From NCBI RefSeq assembly GCF_040126305.1, contig NZ_CP149510.1, positions 2,987,001 through 3,051,000 on the forward strand: a DNA stretch of 64,000 nucleotides. The letters run 5' to 3'. Source of the stretch: Pararhizobium sp. A13 (GTDB taxonomy: Bacteria; Pseudomonadota; Alphaproteobacteria; Rhizobiales; Rhizobiaceae). The notes below the pieces were generated by a model. The model had not been told where the DNA came from and did no database searches. It saw only the letters and a list, made by a program, of their open reading frames with translations. The translations under genes were made by a program, and so were the position numbers. Positions 41,091 through 49,121 of this stretch are shown here, one piece after another (position 1 is the stretch's first letter; every line of letters begins with the position of its first letter).

Positions 41091-42910
41091 TGCCTACGAT
41101 AACGGAGAGAATAACCGCGACCGAGATTATGAACGCTCGGTCTGAGATGGAGCGCTACTGCCTCCAGGACCTCGTCCTCTTCGGACAATCCATGTCCCTG
41201 CGCTCCCTCGATAACGCGATCTTCGTGTCCCAGCGGGTGCCGATCCCTGAGTTCTACGGCCGCAGCTATGCGGACGAACATGCCGAACTGCGCCCCGTCT
41301 CCATCATCCACGATGAACTCTCGTTCACCCTTGAACCAAGGAAACCCGTCATGACCGAAGTAACCGCGAACACTACCGCCGTCCCGTCCGCTGACATCCA
41401 CGTCCGTCCGCCGCTGCCTGAGGGCATCCGCTACATGTTCGATGACTGCGACCGTGTGACGATCACGGATGTCTCCGGGGCACCTGAGGGTGCTTTCCAC
41501 CCCGATCATGAGAGCTACATGGGCTACCTATACCGCAACAGCCCCACTTACGGTTTCGACGCGGGTGCTGGCACCTATGATCTCGCGAGTTCCGTTCGCC
41601 GTGATCAAACCGCGTCTGTCGTTCACTTCATCCGCCACCCTACCGCTCGCGACTATGGTAAGAGCCCGGCCTTCGAGGGACACCCAGGTAACTTCGCGCT
41701 CTACCCGTACAACTCGGGCAACCCGTGGAGGGATTGCGACTGGTGGAAGAACAACTACCTCCGTTGGGTCGAGCACATGCCAGCCCCGTCCGTGAAGCAT
41801 CCGGGTCTCCTGATGTACTTCCAATCGCCGGAAAAGCGTGCTCGTGACATCCGCACTCCCATCAAGCCGGGCAAGTACCTGACGAAGTTCTTCAGCGACG
41901 TGCTGACTGGCGAGGAGATCAACAACTTCGCTGTCATGTGGAGCAACATGGCGACCCCTCCGAAACTCTCGGTCACGATGGATGCCGACGAGATCGAACA
42001 ATTGTACAAGGGCAAGCACAACGGCTCATGCATGCACTTCGCGAACGATGGCTATAGCGGCGATCAGCATCCAGCCCGTGCCTATGCCGGTCCCGATCTC
42101 GCCCAGGCATACATCGGGGACCTCGATTGCGCCGACGCTCGCTGCCTCGTGTGGCCCGAGAAGATGATTTACTACCCGAAGTTCTACGGGGACTACCGTC
42201 GCCTGGAGAGCGCCTTGGAGGTGGCCGGTTACAAGCGAGCCAGCGAGGATGCCTTCATCGGTGCCCGTATCCAGCGCCTTCCGTACAAGGGGACCTTCGT
42301 CGCTCCGTACCTCGATGTCGGCGGGTCCCTCAAGGATGATGGGGAATACCTCTCGATCAGCGATGACGGCGGGTATCCCTGCCGGGAAACCGATGGGCTC
42401 GCGGTGGCTGGCAAGCGTTGCACCTATACCGGCGGCCGCTTCTCGGAAGATGAGATGACGCACGTCAGCGACTATGGCTGGGTGAACGACGAGAGCCTCC
42501 ATAATTCCGGCTCGTTCTTCGAGTGCGCTGTCACCGATGAGTGGTATCACGTCGGTAATCGGGCTCGCAGCCCCAGTGATTACCCGGTCTCTAACTACGC
42601 GGTGCGCAACCTCAGGAACCTCGTGTTCTATTGCGACGCAACCGACATGTACTACCTGAACTCGGAGTACAGCTACGTCCAGATGGCGAACGGGGATTAC
42701 TGGGAAGCGGACCACTTCGCCTCCTGCGGGTCAACCTGCGACCTCTCCGGTGAATGCTACCCCGATGACGAGGTGACCTACCTCGACAACGGCAAGTGCG
42801 TGGCGGACTGCCTCATTGACGAGGAAGACGAGGCGTACCGCGCTTTCGCTGGTCTCGACACCTCCGATAACGAAGACACCGACGAAAACGTAGAGGTTGA
42901 GGCGGCTTAA
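41090..42910 (+). CDS. Large early protein with Cys pairs (up to 606 aa)
   Basis: If started at 41090 (TAATG overlap) the first 87 residues are helical and an operator-like copy (41093-41107) overlaps codons 2-6; ATG 41351 with AAGGAA upstream gives a shorter 519-residue version. The middle has KHNGSCMHFANDGYSGDQHP and RCLVWPEKMIYYPKFYGDYR, seen in uncharacterised early proteins of other podophages. The C-terminal 150 residues have spaced Cys and CxxxC sets (HFASCGSTCDLSGECYPDDE, GKCVADCL) that could bind zinc. Function unknown. Confidence 0.75.
   Translation: MPTITERITATEIMNARSEMERYCLQDLVLFGQSMSLRSLDNAIFVSQRVPIPEFYGRSYADEHAELRPVSIIHDELSFTLEPRKPVMTEVTANTTAVPSADIHVRPPLPEGIRYMFDDCDRVTITDVSGAPEGAFHPDHESYMGYLYRNSPTYGFDAGAGTYDLASSVRRDQTASVVHFIRHPTARDYGKSPAFEGHPGNFALYPYNSGNPWRDCDWWKNNYLRWVEHMPAPSVKHPGLLMYFQSPEKRARDIRTPIKPGKYLTKFFSDVLTGEEINNFAVMWSNMATPPKLSVTMDADEIEQLYKGKHNGSCMHFANDGYSGDQHPARAYAGPDLAQAYIGDLDCADARCLVWPEKMIYYPKFYGDYRRLESALEVAGYKRASEDAFIGARIQRLPYKGTFVAPYLDVGGSLKDDGEYLSISDDGGYPCRETDGLAVAGKRCTYTGGRFSEDEMTHVSDYGWVNDESLHNSGSFFECAVTDEWYHVGNRARSPSDYPVSNYAVRNLRNLVFYCDATDMYYLNSEYSYVQMANGDYWEADHFASCGSTCDLSGECYPDDEVTYLDNGKCVADCLIDEEDEAYRAFAGLDTSDNEDTDENVEVEAA
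41093..41107. promoter_or_regulatory. Operator-like motif copy (CCTACGATAACGGAG)
   Basis: Lies at the 5' end of the large early gene; no clear -35/-10 pair flanks it. Confidence 0.4.
42861..42875. promoter_or_regulatory. Operator-like motif copy (CCTCCGATAACGAAG)
   Basis: Inside the last codons of the large early gene (residues TSDNED), about 90 bases before the peptidase start. It may control that gene or be coincidental coding sequence. Confidence 0.35.
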
Positions 42911-42963
42911 CGCTGCCTCTCCCACCCTTTCCAGCAGCCCGATAATCATAAGGAACCTATACC

Positions 42964-43998
42964 GTGGCAAAGCTGTCTCAGGACGAAAAAACCATCCTCG
43001 CCATGTTCTCCTACATGCGCCCCTCGGGGACACCTACGGAGACCATGTTCATCGAACGCTTTCTGACGCCCCTGGGGTTCACTCGTGATCCCTTCCAGAA
43101 CCTCGTGCTGACCGTGGGCGACAAGCCACGCATCCTCTGGTCATCCCATGTGGACACCGTCCACGGCAAGGAAGGTATCCAAACGCTGGCCTATGACGGC
43201 GAGATGCTGACCCTCTCGAAGGGCGCGAAGCTCAACTCAAGCTGCCTGGGTGCCGACGATACGGCCGGTATCTGGCTCATGACGGAGATGATCAAGGCGA
43301 ACGTCCCAGGCGTCTACGTGATCCACCATGCCGAGGAGAACGGGTGCGTCGGCTCCCGTGATCTCGCCAGGGGGAACCCCGAGTTCTTCGCGGACATCGA
43401 CGCGGCCATTGCCTTCGACCGCATGGGCTATGACAGCGTGATCACCCACCAAATGGGTATGCGCACGGCGAGCGACCGGTTCGCCCTGAGCTTCAGTATG
43501 ATGCTCGATGACGCCCTGGGCGACGGCAGCAAGTCCAAGTACGCGGCCGACGACGGCGGAGCCTATACCGATACCAACGAGTATTCGCACCTCGTGCCGG
43601 AATGCACCAACATCTCCGTTGGTTATCACAGCCAGCACACCCGCAATGAAAGCCAGCACGTCGGGCACCTGATCGCCCTGCGGAACCTCCTGGTCAAGGC
43701 GGACCTGTCAACGCTCGTGATCGCTCGTGATCCGGCCCAGGTGGAATACGCGGGGTCTCGGGGTTTTTACCGAGGAGGGTTTTTCGGTCACGGCAACTGG
43801 GACCACGACGACCCCTGGGATAACCCCAAGAACTACACGGCTTTCCCGGATCGACGTTCTACGGGGTCGATGGAGGACCTAGTCCGTGCGTATCCCGACG
43901 TGGCCGCGAATATCCTGGCGTCCTACGGGATGTCCCGGAACACGCTCATGGATGAGATCGCTGACATGTACGGGGATGCCGCCCTTGAAGCCGTCTAA
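42964..43998 (+). CDS. M20/M28-type zinc metallopeptidase or amidohydrolase
   Basis: 344 residues with the full co-catalytic metal set in order: SHVDTV (His 62, Asp 64), GADDTAG (Asp 98/99), AEENGCVGSRD (Glu 124/125), FDRMG (Asp 152) and GYHSQHTRNE (His 222 or 225). DDGGAYTDTNEY precedes the last ligand, as in tripeptidase T-like enzymes. GTG 42964 with AAGGA upstream. An enzyme of this class in the early region of a T7-like phage is unusual. It might cleave a peptide or acyl-amino acid of the host; the substrate cannot be told from sequence. Confidence 0.85.
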   Translation: MAKLSQDEKTILAMFSYMRPSGTPTETMFIERFLTPLGFTRDPFQNLVLTVGDKPRILWSSHVDTVHGKEGIQTLAYDGEMLTLSKGAKLNSSCLGADDTAGIWLMTEMIKANVPGVYVIHHAEENGCVGSRDLARGNPEFFADIDAAIAFDRMGYDSVITHQMGMRTASDRFALSFSMMLDDALGDGSKSKYAADDGGAYTDTNEYSHLVPECTNISVGYHSQHTRNESQHVGHLIALRNLLVKADLSTLVIARDPAQVEYAGSRGFYRGGFFGHGNWDHDDPWDNPKNYTAFPDRRSTGSMEDLVRAYPDVAANILASYGMSRNTLMDEIADMYGDAALEAV

Positions 43999-44179
43999 GC
44001 TCCCGCAAATCTTTCGGGACATCATCGATCACGATGCTCGACGGCCGGTCCTCCAGGGACCGGTTGTCCCTCTCGCCAGTTACCGGAAGTGGAAGTTGCG
44101 GCGGATCGCGTTGTCCGTGGCGGCAAACCTATACCGGAAATCCCAGAAACCACGGACCCCACGAGGTCCCTCAACATAA
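43976..44179 (+). CDS. Small basic protein (67 aa)
   Basis: MPPLKPSKLPQIFRDIIDHD, then Arg/Lys-rich with YRKWKLRRIALSVAANLYRK. ATG overlaps the last seven codons of the peptidase gene, in another frame. Net charge strongly positive, perhaps nucleic-acid binding. Confidence 0.5.
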   Translation: MPPLKPSKLPQIFRDIIDHDARRPVLQGPVVPLASYRKWKLRRIALSVAANLYRKSQKPRTPRGPST

Positions 44180-44191
44180 CGGAACACTGCA

Positions 44192-44353
44192 ATGGTTAGA
44201 GTGCATGAAGAGTTTTGGACGAAGTCCGAAGCGGAGAATTTCTGGCGCGATTATTTAATGCAGTTTGTCCCAGGCGTTTACGGCACGGTTCTACGCACAT
44301 TTCGCGACCGTGTCGCTGGTATGTGGGTTGTAGCTGGTCATCGCTTCGACTGA
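44192..44353 (+). CDS. Small hypothetical protein (53 aa)
   Basis: MVRVHEEFWTKSEAENFWRD, then aromatic and hydrophobic (AGMWVVAGHRFD). CGGAA lies upstream of ATG 44192 at a suitable distance. No family recognised. Confidence 0.5.
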   Translation: MVRVHEEFWTKSEAENFWRDYLMQFVPGVYGTVLRTFRDRVAGMWVVAGHRFD

Positions 44354-44547
44354 GAAATCCCTGATAACAGGAATAGTTGAGGATTAGTTAATTCTAGTAC
44401 TGGTACGATGGTTGGACCTGTGGTTATACACTGCTCGTCGGTACTTCGGGAAACCGCTAGGAAAACTTTCTTCACCTGCTTTACATCTAGGAATAAATTC
44501 CGCATAAAAGCGGAGCCAGCGGCAGCTATTGCGAAGGGAAACGGGAA

Positions 44548-44700
44548 GTGCAGATTGAATTTTACAACAAAGCCGGTGAGAAGATCGTGGCAGTGTTGGT
44601 GGATACCGACGATCACTGGGAGGCGTGTGAACAAGGTCACACAATGCTACAGGCCGAGCTTATCTGTGGGGCGGATGATTTCCAGGTGCTAGAGGATTAA
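44548..44700 (+). CDS. Small hypothetical protein (50 aa)
   Basis: GTG start at 44548 with AAGGGAAA upstream. QIEFYNKAGEKIVAVLVDTD then an acidic helix ending GADDFQVLED: strand-strand-helix character. The 190 bases before it hold only a short CCGC/GCGG hairpin and the CCTG-ATAA-CAGG dyad at 44360-44371. Confidence 0.5.
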   Translation: MQIEFYNKAGEKIVAVLVDTDDHWEACEQGHTMLQAELICGADDFQVLED

Positions 44701-44719
44701 ATTAGCATTTTCTGGGATG

Positions 44720-44748
44720 TTGACGTTATCGGAGATAAATCTTATCGT
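44720..44748 (+). promoter_or_regulatory. Promoter of the regulator/integrase pair with operator
   Basis: TTGACG (44720-44725), 17 bases, TATCGT (44743-44748). The motif GACGTTATCGGAG (44722-44734) overlaps the -35 box and spacer. It precedes the wHTH-like gene by 33 bases, consistent with autoregulation of a repressor. Confidence 0.62.
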
Positions 44749-44780
44749 GCCTGCCATTCATACAAGAGGGTACTAAAACA

Positions 44781-45161
44781 ATGGCGACTTCGGAACGTAC
44801 TAAGCTGAACTCCATAATCACCGCCCTGCGTTTCTTCAATCAGTTTGATACGAAGATGCAGGTGTCCACCATGCTGACTCTCCTAGAGATCGCTGCGGCC
44901 GGATTGGATAAGCGGTCGATTGCCGTCCAGGACCTCGAACAGAAGATTGGGATGCTTTCCGGTACGGCATCCCGCAACGCCCTATACTGGGCGGAAGGCC
45001 ACAATGACATGCGTGGTGGGCACAAGATGGTCGATATCTCGATTGACCCGAATGATCGCAGGAAGAGGTCCCTAAAGCTAACCAGCAAGGGGAGAGCATT
45101 CATCGACAGCATAACAGGAGGTAGTCATGGCGCGGAAGCGCGGGACGAAATATCAAGCTGA
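44781..45161 (+). CDS. Winged-helix regulator candidate (possible prophage repressor)
   Basis: 126 residues. LEIAAAGLDKRSIAVQDLEQ, then GMLSGTASRNALYWAEG and RRKRSLKLTSKGRAFIDSI follow a MarR-like pattern: helix, helix-turn-helix, beta wing and a 'LT-x-x-G' after the wing. GAGGG lies nine bases upstream. The gene overlaps the integrase start by 35 bases and has an operator-bearing promoter, so it is the best repressor candidate in the prophage; a role in recombination directionality is the alternative. Confidence 0.65.
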   Translation: MATSERTKLNSIITALRFFNQFDTKMQVSTMLTLLEIAAAGLDKRSIAVQDLEQKIGMLSGTASRNALYWAEGHNDMRGGHKMVDISIDPNDRRKRSLKLTSKGRAFIDSITGGSHGAEARDEISS

Positions 45162-46095
45162 CGTTGTAATTGACGGTGTTCGGAAGCGACCGTCCTTCGC
45201 AACACTGGCCGAGGCGGAAGCCTATGAAAATGCAGTTGCCAAAGGTCTTCCCGAAATAGGGGCGACTACTTTCAAAAAGTTCCACGAGACCCACTTCGCC
45301 TTTATTTGGGGCGACAACGGGGCACCCCAAGCCACCCAGTACGGTCTCGACGCTCTCGATCAGTTCATCCCGGCATCCAAGCCTATCTCCGAGATCAACT
45401 CGGCGTTCATCATCTCGGTTGTCTCGGAGATGAAGAAGACGGGCGTGTCCAACGCGACGATCAATCGGCGGCTCTCGGTCCTCTCGAAGCTCCTCAAACA
45501 CGCGGAGAAGATGGAGATCACCCGGAAGCCTCCGATGGATTTCCTGAAGGAAGCTGAGGGCAGGGAGCGCGTCCTATCCCGTGCCGAAGAAGCGAAGATG
45601 TTTCAATACTTCGACCATATGGGGCTAACCCTCTCGGGTGCCGTGGTGCGCTTCCTGCTCTACACGGGGTGCCGCCTGGGCGAGGTCTTCTCCCTTGAGC
45701 GGGAGCGTGTGAGCGAGGGCCGGGTGACCTTCCACTACACGGTGACGAAGACGAGCAAGACCCGTCTCGTGCCTTTGATCGGCCCGGCGAAGGACGCCTG
45801 GGACACCGTGCGGAAGATGTCGGCACTCGACAAGCCGTTCTCGTTGCTCCCCAGGGACACCTTCCGTGATCACTGGAACCGCTTCAGGGGACACATGGGC
45901 TTGCTGGAGGATGACCAGTTCGTGCCGCACATGCTGCGCCACACCTGCGCCTCCAGGCTCGTCTCCAAGGGCATCCCGTTGCCCCAGGTCATGATGTGGA
46001 TGGGTCACCGGAACATTCAGACGACCATGCGGTACTCCCATCTGGCCCCAAAGGACCTCGATGGTGCCGCGAAGGCGCTGATGGAAGATGCATGA
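45127..46095 (+). CDS. int: Tyrosine recombinase / phage integrase
   Basis: 322 residues. N-terminal arm-binding part, SAM-like core-binding domain (about 55-140), catalytic domain with Arg in YTGCRLGEVF (about 181), Lys in VTKTSKTRLV (about 212), HMLRHTCASRL (about 268-278), His in WMGHRN (about 293) and nucleophile Tyr in TTMRYSHL (about 302). AGGAGG precedes ATG 45127. It should recombine the 12-bp core in tRNA-Leu(UAG) and lies about 1.06 kb from attR. Confidence 0.95.
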   Translation: MARKRGTKYQADVVIDGVRKRPSFATLAEAEAYENAVAKGLPEIGATTFKKFHETHFAFIWGDNGAPQATQYGLDALDQFIPASKPISEINSAFIISVVSEMKKTGVSNATINRRLSVLSKLLKHAEKMEITRKPPMDFLKEAEGRERVLSRAEEAKMFQYFDHMGLTLSGAVVRFLLYTGCRLGEVFSLERERVSEGRVTFHYTVTKTSKTRLVPLIGPAKDAWDTVRKMSALDKPFSLLPRDTFRDHWNRFRGHMGLLEDDQFVPHMLRHTCASRLVSKGIPLPQVMMWMGHRNIQTTMRYSHLAPKDLDGAAKALMEDA

Positions 46096-46170
46096 TGTCG
46101 CATTGCTCGAAGCGACATTTCTGTCCCGATAGGGCGCAGGGGATCGCTTGTCGAGGCCCCTGCAAAGCCC

Positions 46171-46332
46171 CTAGTTTAGAGAGTACCGGCCGCACCGACC
46201 ATCGTCGGCCATCGGTCCCTGACAGGCAACCCGAGCTAACTCTCGAAGTTCACCTGCATTTCTCCATTGCACCCAGTTCGCTCCCAGGCTGACGGCCAAG
46301 AGCACGAGGATGGTGACGAGGCGTCCGTTCAT
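46171..46332 (-). CDS. Small single-pass membrane or secreted protein (53 aa)
   Basis: MNGRLVTILVLLAVSLGANW is an N-terminal hydrophobic helix; the mature part has two Cys (VACQGPMADDGRCGRYSLN). ATG overlaps the stop of the upstream lipoprotein gene (TGATG), so the two form a minus-strand operon against the early genes. It may be expressed in the lysogen. Confidence 0.55.
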   Translation of the reverse strand: MNGRLVTILVLLAVSLGANWVQWRNAGELRELARVACQGPMADDGRCGRYSLN

Positions 46333-46544
46333 CACGGAGCCACGCAGTTGAAAGATGCCATGAGGTTGCCCGTCTGATGAAGCTGGGCGACCTTGCCATA
46401 CTTCTGACAGTGAGCGTCTGCGTCCCGCGTGGCCGCTCCGATGTTCATATTTCCTACCATTGTGTAGGTGATCCCGGCTGAATTTCCAGTGCCCGACGAG
46501 GCGCAGCCAGCCAGCAGTGCGAGCGCAACAAGCGCAAAGCGCAT
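46332..46544 (-). CDS. Lipoprotein, lysogenic conversion candidate (70 aa)
   Basis: MRFALVALALLAGCASSGTG has a clear lipobox (LAGC). The mature 55 residues contain DADAHCQKYGKVAQLHQTGN and a second Cys (FNCVAP). AAAGGAAG six bases before ATG 46544 fixes the start. Orientation opposite to the lytic genes and position beside attR are typical of genes expressed from the prophage. Surface lipoproteins of that kind often block superinfection, which is inference here. Confidence 0.7.
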   Translation of the reverse strand: MRFALVALALLAGCASSGTGNSAGITYTMVGNMNIGAATRDADAHCQKYGKVAQLHQTGNLMASFNCVAP

Positions 46545-46630
46545 GAGACTTCCTTTCAAATTTGAGATGAAACCCACGGCTAACTTGATCGCGCTGCGAT
46601 TGCAAGACCGTGGACATATGGAGAAGAGAG

Positions 46631-46936
46631 ATGACGAAAATTCCTGTGACCGGACAACCGACGAGCGGCCTCTTATCCAAGATGAAGCGGCCCTTCGACC
46701 TCACCAAGACCCAGTTTCTCGCGGAAGGATACGGACCCACGACGGTCCTCAGAGCTTTTCGGCGGAAAAGTGCAATGATGCTATTCAACGGCTCCGGGCA
46801 ACCCATCCGGCTTATTTCGTGGGAGGACTGGGGCAATTTGAAATCAACCTATCCCGCAGAGGTGGCGTCGGAGGGGCTGACCTGCAAGAATGTCTGGACG
46901 TTGGAAGAGATTAAGACCCGGCCCACGCCTGTCTAG
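46631..46936 (+). CDS. Hypothetical phage protein (101 aa)
   Basis: MTKIPVTGQPTSGLLSKMKR, then FLAEGYGPTTVLRAFRRKSA; basic. GGAGAAGAGAG upstream favours ATG 46631 over a GTG at 46610. Divergent from the lipoprotein gene across an 86-bp gap that must hold both promoters. It ends 43 bases before the phage tRNA. No family recognised. Confidence 0.6.
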   Translation: MTKIPVTGQPTSGLLSKMKRPFDLTKTQFLAEGYGPTTVLRAFRRKSAMMLFNGSGQPIRLISWEDWGNLKSTYPAEVASEGLTCKNVWTLEEIKTRPTPV

Positions 46937-46979
46937 CGACTTGACCCTATACCGTGCTTGTGACATACCGCGCCACCAA

Positions 46980-47062
46980 GCGGGTATGGCGGAATTGGTA
47001 GACGCACCTGGTTTAGGTCCAGACGCGCAAGCGTGGGAGTTCGAGTCTCTCTACCCGCACCA
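46980..47062 (+). tRNA. tRNA-Leu(UAG), phage-borne replacement copy
   Basis: A complete 83-nt type II tRNA with encoded CCA: acceptor GCGGGTA/TACCCGC, anticodon arm CCTGG-TTTAGGT-CCAGA (anticodon UAG, one terminal C-A mismatch), variable arm, T-arm. Same anticodon as the host gene split by attL/attR but clearly diverged, and only 94 bp inside attR. A TTGACC box at 46941 could start its transcription. Confidence 0.95.
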
Positions 47063-47156
47063 AAACACTGTGCCAAAGCTGTGCCAAGTTGTGACGGCAC
47101 TGGCACGAGGAGGGGGCTGAAACGCCGGGAAACCTTAAGTTACTGGGTTTCCTTGT

Positions 47157-47168
47157 AGATTTAGGTTC
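47157..47168 (+). repeat. attR core
   Basis: AGATTTAGGTTC, identical to attL at 3394-3405. Confidence 0.88.
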
Positions 47169-47212
47169 TGGTGCCGCAAGGCGTGGGAGTTCAAGTCTCT
47201 CTACCCGCACCA
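47157..47212 (+). pseudogene. 3' half of host tRNA-Leu(UAG)
   Basis: From the anticodon arm to CCA, matching the 5' half at 3365. The sequence just upstream is phage DNA that does not form an acceptor strand or D-arm. It precedes tig by about 170 bp. Confidence 0.92.
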
Positions 47213-47384
47213 GAATGAAGGACGTCCAGGGCTGGTTCTTGGCGTCGATCGAGAAGACGGCGCCATTTTGCTTGCAAAACGGTGACTGATTTGCGTAAAG
47301 CCACTCCCGGCAAATGGATCGGCTCAAGTGCTCGTGTAAAAGAACACCGACAGAGCCCTGTCAACGTGAAATGAAGGTTTGAAC

Positions 47385-48860
47385 ATGCAGGTTATCGAAA
47401 CGCTCGCTGAAGGGCTGAAGCGCGAACTCAAGGTCGTTATCCCGGCCAAGGACATGGAAGCTCGTATGAACGAGCGTCTTGAAGATGCCAAGGGCAAGGT
47501 CAAGATCAACGGCTTCCGTCCGGGCAAGGTGCCTTTCGCACATCTGAAAAAGATGTACGGCAAGTCGATCATGGCTGAACTGGTCAACGAACTCGTTCGC
47601 GAAAAGCCGACCGAGATCCTGTCGGAGCGCGGCGAAAAGTCGGCGACCCAGCCGGAAATCGCGATGACCGAGAACGAGGCCGAAGCCGACAAGATCCTCA
47701 ACGCAGAAGTCGACTTCGAGTTCACCCTCGCTTACGAAGTCATTCCTTCGATCGTCCTGAAGGACGTGAGCGGTATCAAGGTGACGCGCGAAGTCGTCGA
47801 TATCGACGAGGCCGAGGTCACCGAGCAGATCCTCAAGATCGCAGAAAACGCCCGCACCTACGAAACCAAGAAGGGCAAGGCCGCAAACGGCGACCGCGTC
47901 ACGATCGACTACCTCGGCAAGGTCGATGGCGTTGCCTTCGATGGCGGCAAGGACGAGGACGCTGAACTCGTTCTCGGCTCCAACCGCTTCATCCCGGGCT
48001 TCGAAGAGCAGCTCGTCGGCGTCAAGGCTGGCGACGAGAAGACCATCACCGTAACCTTCCCGGCTGAATATCCGGCTGCCAACCTTGCAGGCAAGGAAGC
48101 CACCTTCGACATCACCGTCAAGGATGTTGCCGCCGCTGCCGAGGTGGAAATCAACGACGATCTCGCCACCAAGCTCGGCCTCGAGTCGGCCGACAAGCTC
48201 AAGGAAGTCGTCCGCGGCCAGATCGAAAGCCAGTACGGCTCGATGACCCGCCAGAAGGTCAAGCGTCAGATCCTCGACCAGCTGGACGAACTCTACCAGT
48301 TCGACACCCCGCAGCGCCTCGTCGACGCAGAGTTCGACAACATCTGGCGCCAGATCAACACCGACCTCAGCCAGGCCGGCAAGACCTTCGCCGACGAAGA
48401 CACGACGGAAGAAGAAGCCCGCGCCGAATACCGCAAGCTGGCTGAACGCCGCGTGCGCCTCGGCCTCGTTCTCTCTGAAATCGGCGAAAAGGCCGGCGTT
48501 CAGGTCACCGACGAGGAAATGCAACGCTCGCTGTTCGAACAGCTGCGCCAGTTCCCGGGCCAGGAAAAGCAGATCATCGACTACTTCCAGAAGACCCCGG
48601 GTGCCGCCGCTTCGCTGCGCGCGCCGATCTTCGAAGAAAAGGTTGTCGATCACCTGCTTTCCGAAGTGAAGGTCACCGATAAGACCGTCAGCAAGGAAGA
48701 GCTGATGGCCGACGACGAAGACGGCGCTTCCGAAACGAAGAAGGCCGCTCCGAAGAAGAAGGCCGCTGCCAAGGCTGACGCTGCCGAAGGCGAAGAAGCC
48801 GCTGCTCCGAAGAAGAAGGCCCCGGCCAAGAAGAAGGCCGCTGACGACAGCGCCGAATAA
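47385..48860 (+). CDS. tig: Trigger factor, ribosome-associated chaperone
   Basis: 491 residues. Ribosome-binding N-domain with the signature [19 protein letters not shown] (about 45-63), a FKBP-type prolyl isomerase domain ([20 protein letters not shown], about 168-187), a helical C-domain and an unusually Lys/Ala-rich tail ([16 protein letters not shown]) as in rhizobia. ATG 47385 preferred over an upstream TTG; AAGG lies upstream. It folds nascent chains at the ribosome exit. Confidence 0.97.
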   Translation: MQVIETLAEGLKRELKVVIPAKDMEARMNERLEDAKGKVKINGFRPGKVPFAHLKKMYGKSIMAELVNELVREKPTEILSERGEKSATQPEIAMTENEAEADKILNAEVDFEFTLAYEVIPSIVLKDVSGIKVTREVVDIDEAEVTEQILKIAENARTYETKKGKAANGDRVTIDYLGKVDGVAFDGGKDEDAELVLGSNRFIPGFEEQLVGVKAGDEKTITVTFPAEYPAANLAGKEATFDITVKDVAAAAEVEINDDLATKLGLESADKLKEVVRGQIESQYGSMTRQKVKRQILDQLDELYQFDTPQRLVDAEFDNIWRQINTDLSQAGKTFADEDTTEEEARAEYRKLAERRVRLGLVLSEIGEKAGVQVTDEEMQRSLFEQLRQFPGQEKQIIDYFQKTPGAAASLRAPIFEEKVVDHLLSEVKVTDKTVSKEELMADDEDGASETKKAAPKKKAAAKADAAEGEEAAAPKKKAPAKKKAADDSAE

Positions 48861-48888
48861 GGTCAGCGCTTCTCTCACAAATTTGAAG

Positions 48889-48917
48889 AGGCCGTCCCGT
48901 GAGGGGCGGCCTTTTTG
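48889..48917 (+). terminator. Terminator after tig
   Basis: AGGCCG (48889-48894) and CGGCCT (48907-48912) with inner CCC/GGG, followed by TTTTT. The following 200 bases to the sthA stop hold no convincing gene. Confidence 0.9.
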
Positions 48918-49121
48918 CTATGGTGCAGGGATCTATGGGAGGTGTCGTCGTGCGAAGGGCACACATGAGATACCACAGAGCTGTGGCGGTTTTATCGGGC
49001 GGCTCGCCTGTGTTCTGCAAATTTCAAACGACGAGTCGTCCAGCTTCGTCAGCACCGGACCAGCGTTGAGGCTGGCAAACTGTGTGCGGCGCCCGTAGAT
49101 GATACAGACCGGAGGCGTCGC

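Noticed and set aside
44408..44692. 94-codon frame before the regulator gene
   Set aside because: Poor codon use and no ribosome site; the GTG frame at 44548 with AAGGGAAA fits better.
48883..49098. 71-codon frame between tig and sthA
   Set aside because: It starts inside the tig terminator and ends in low-information sequence; no ribosome site.
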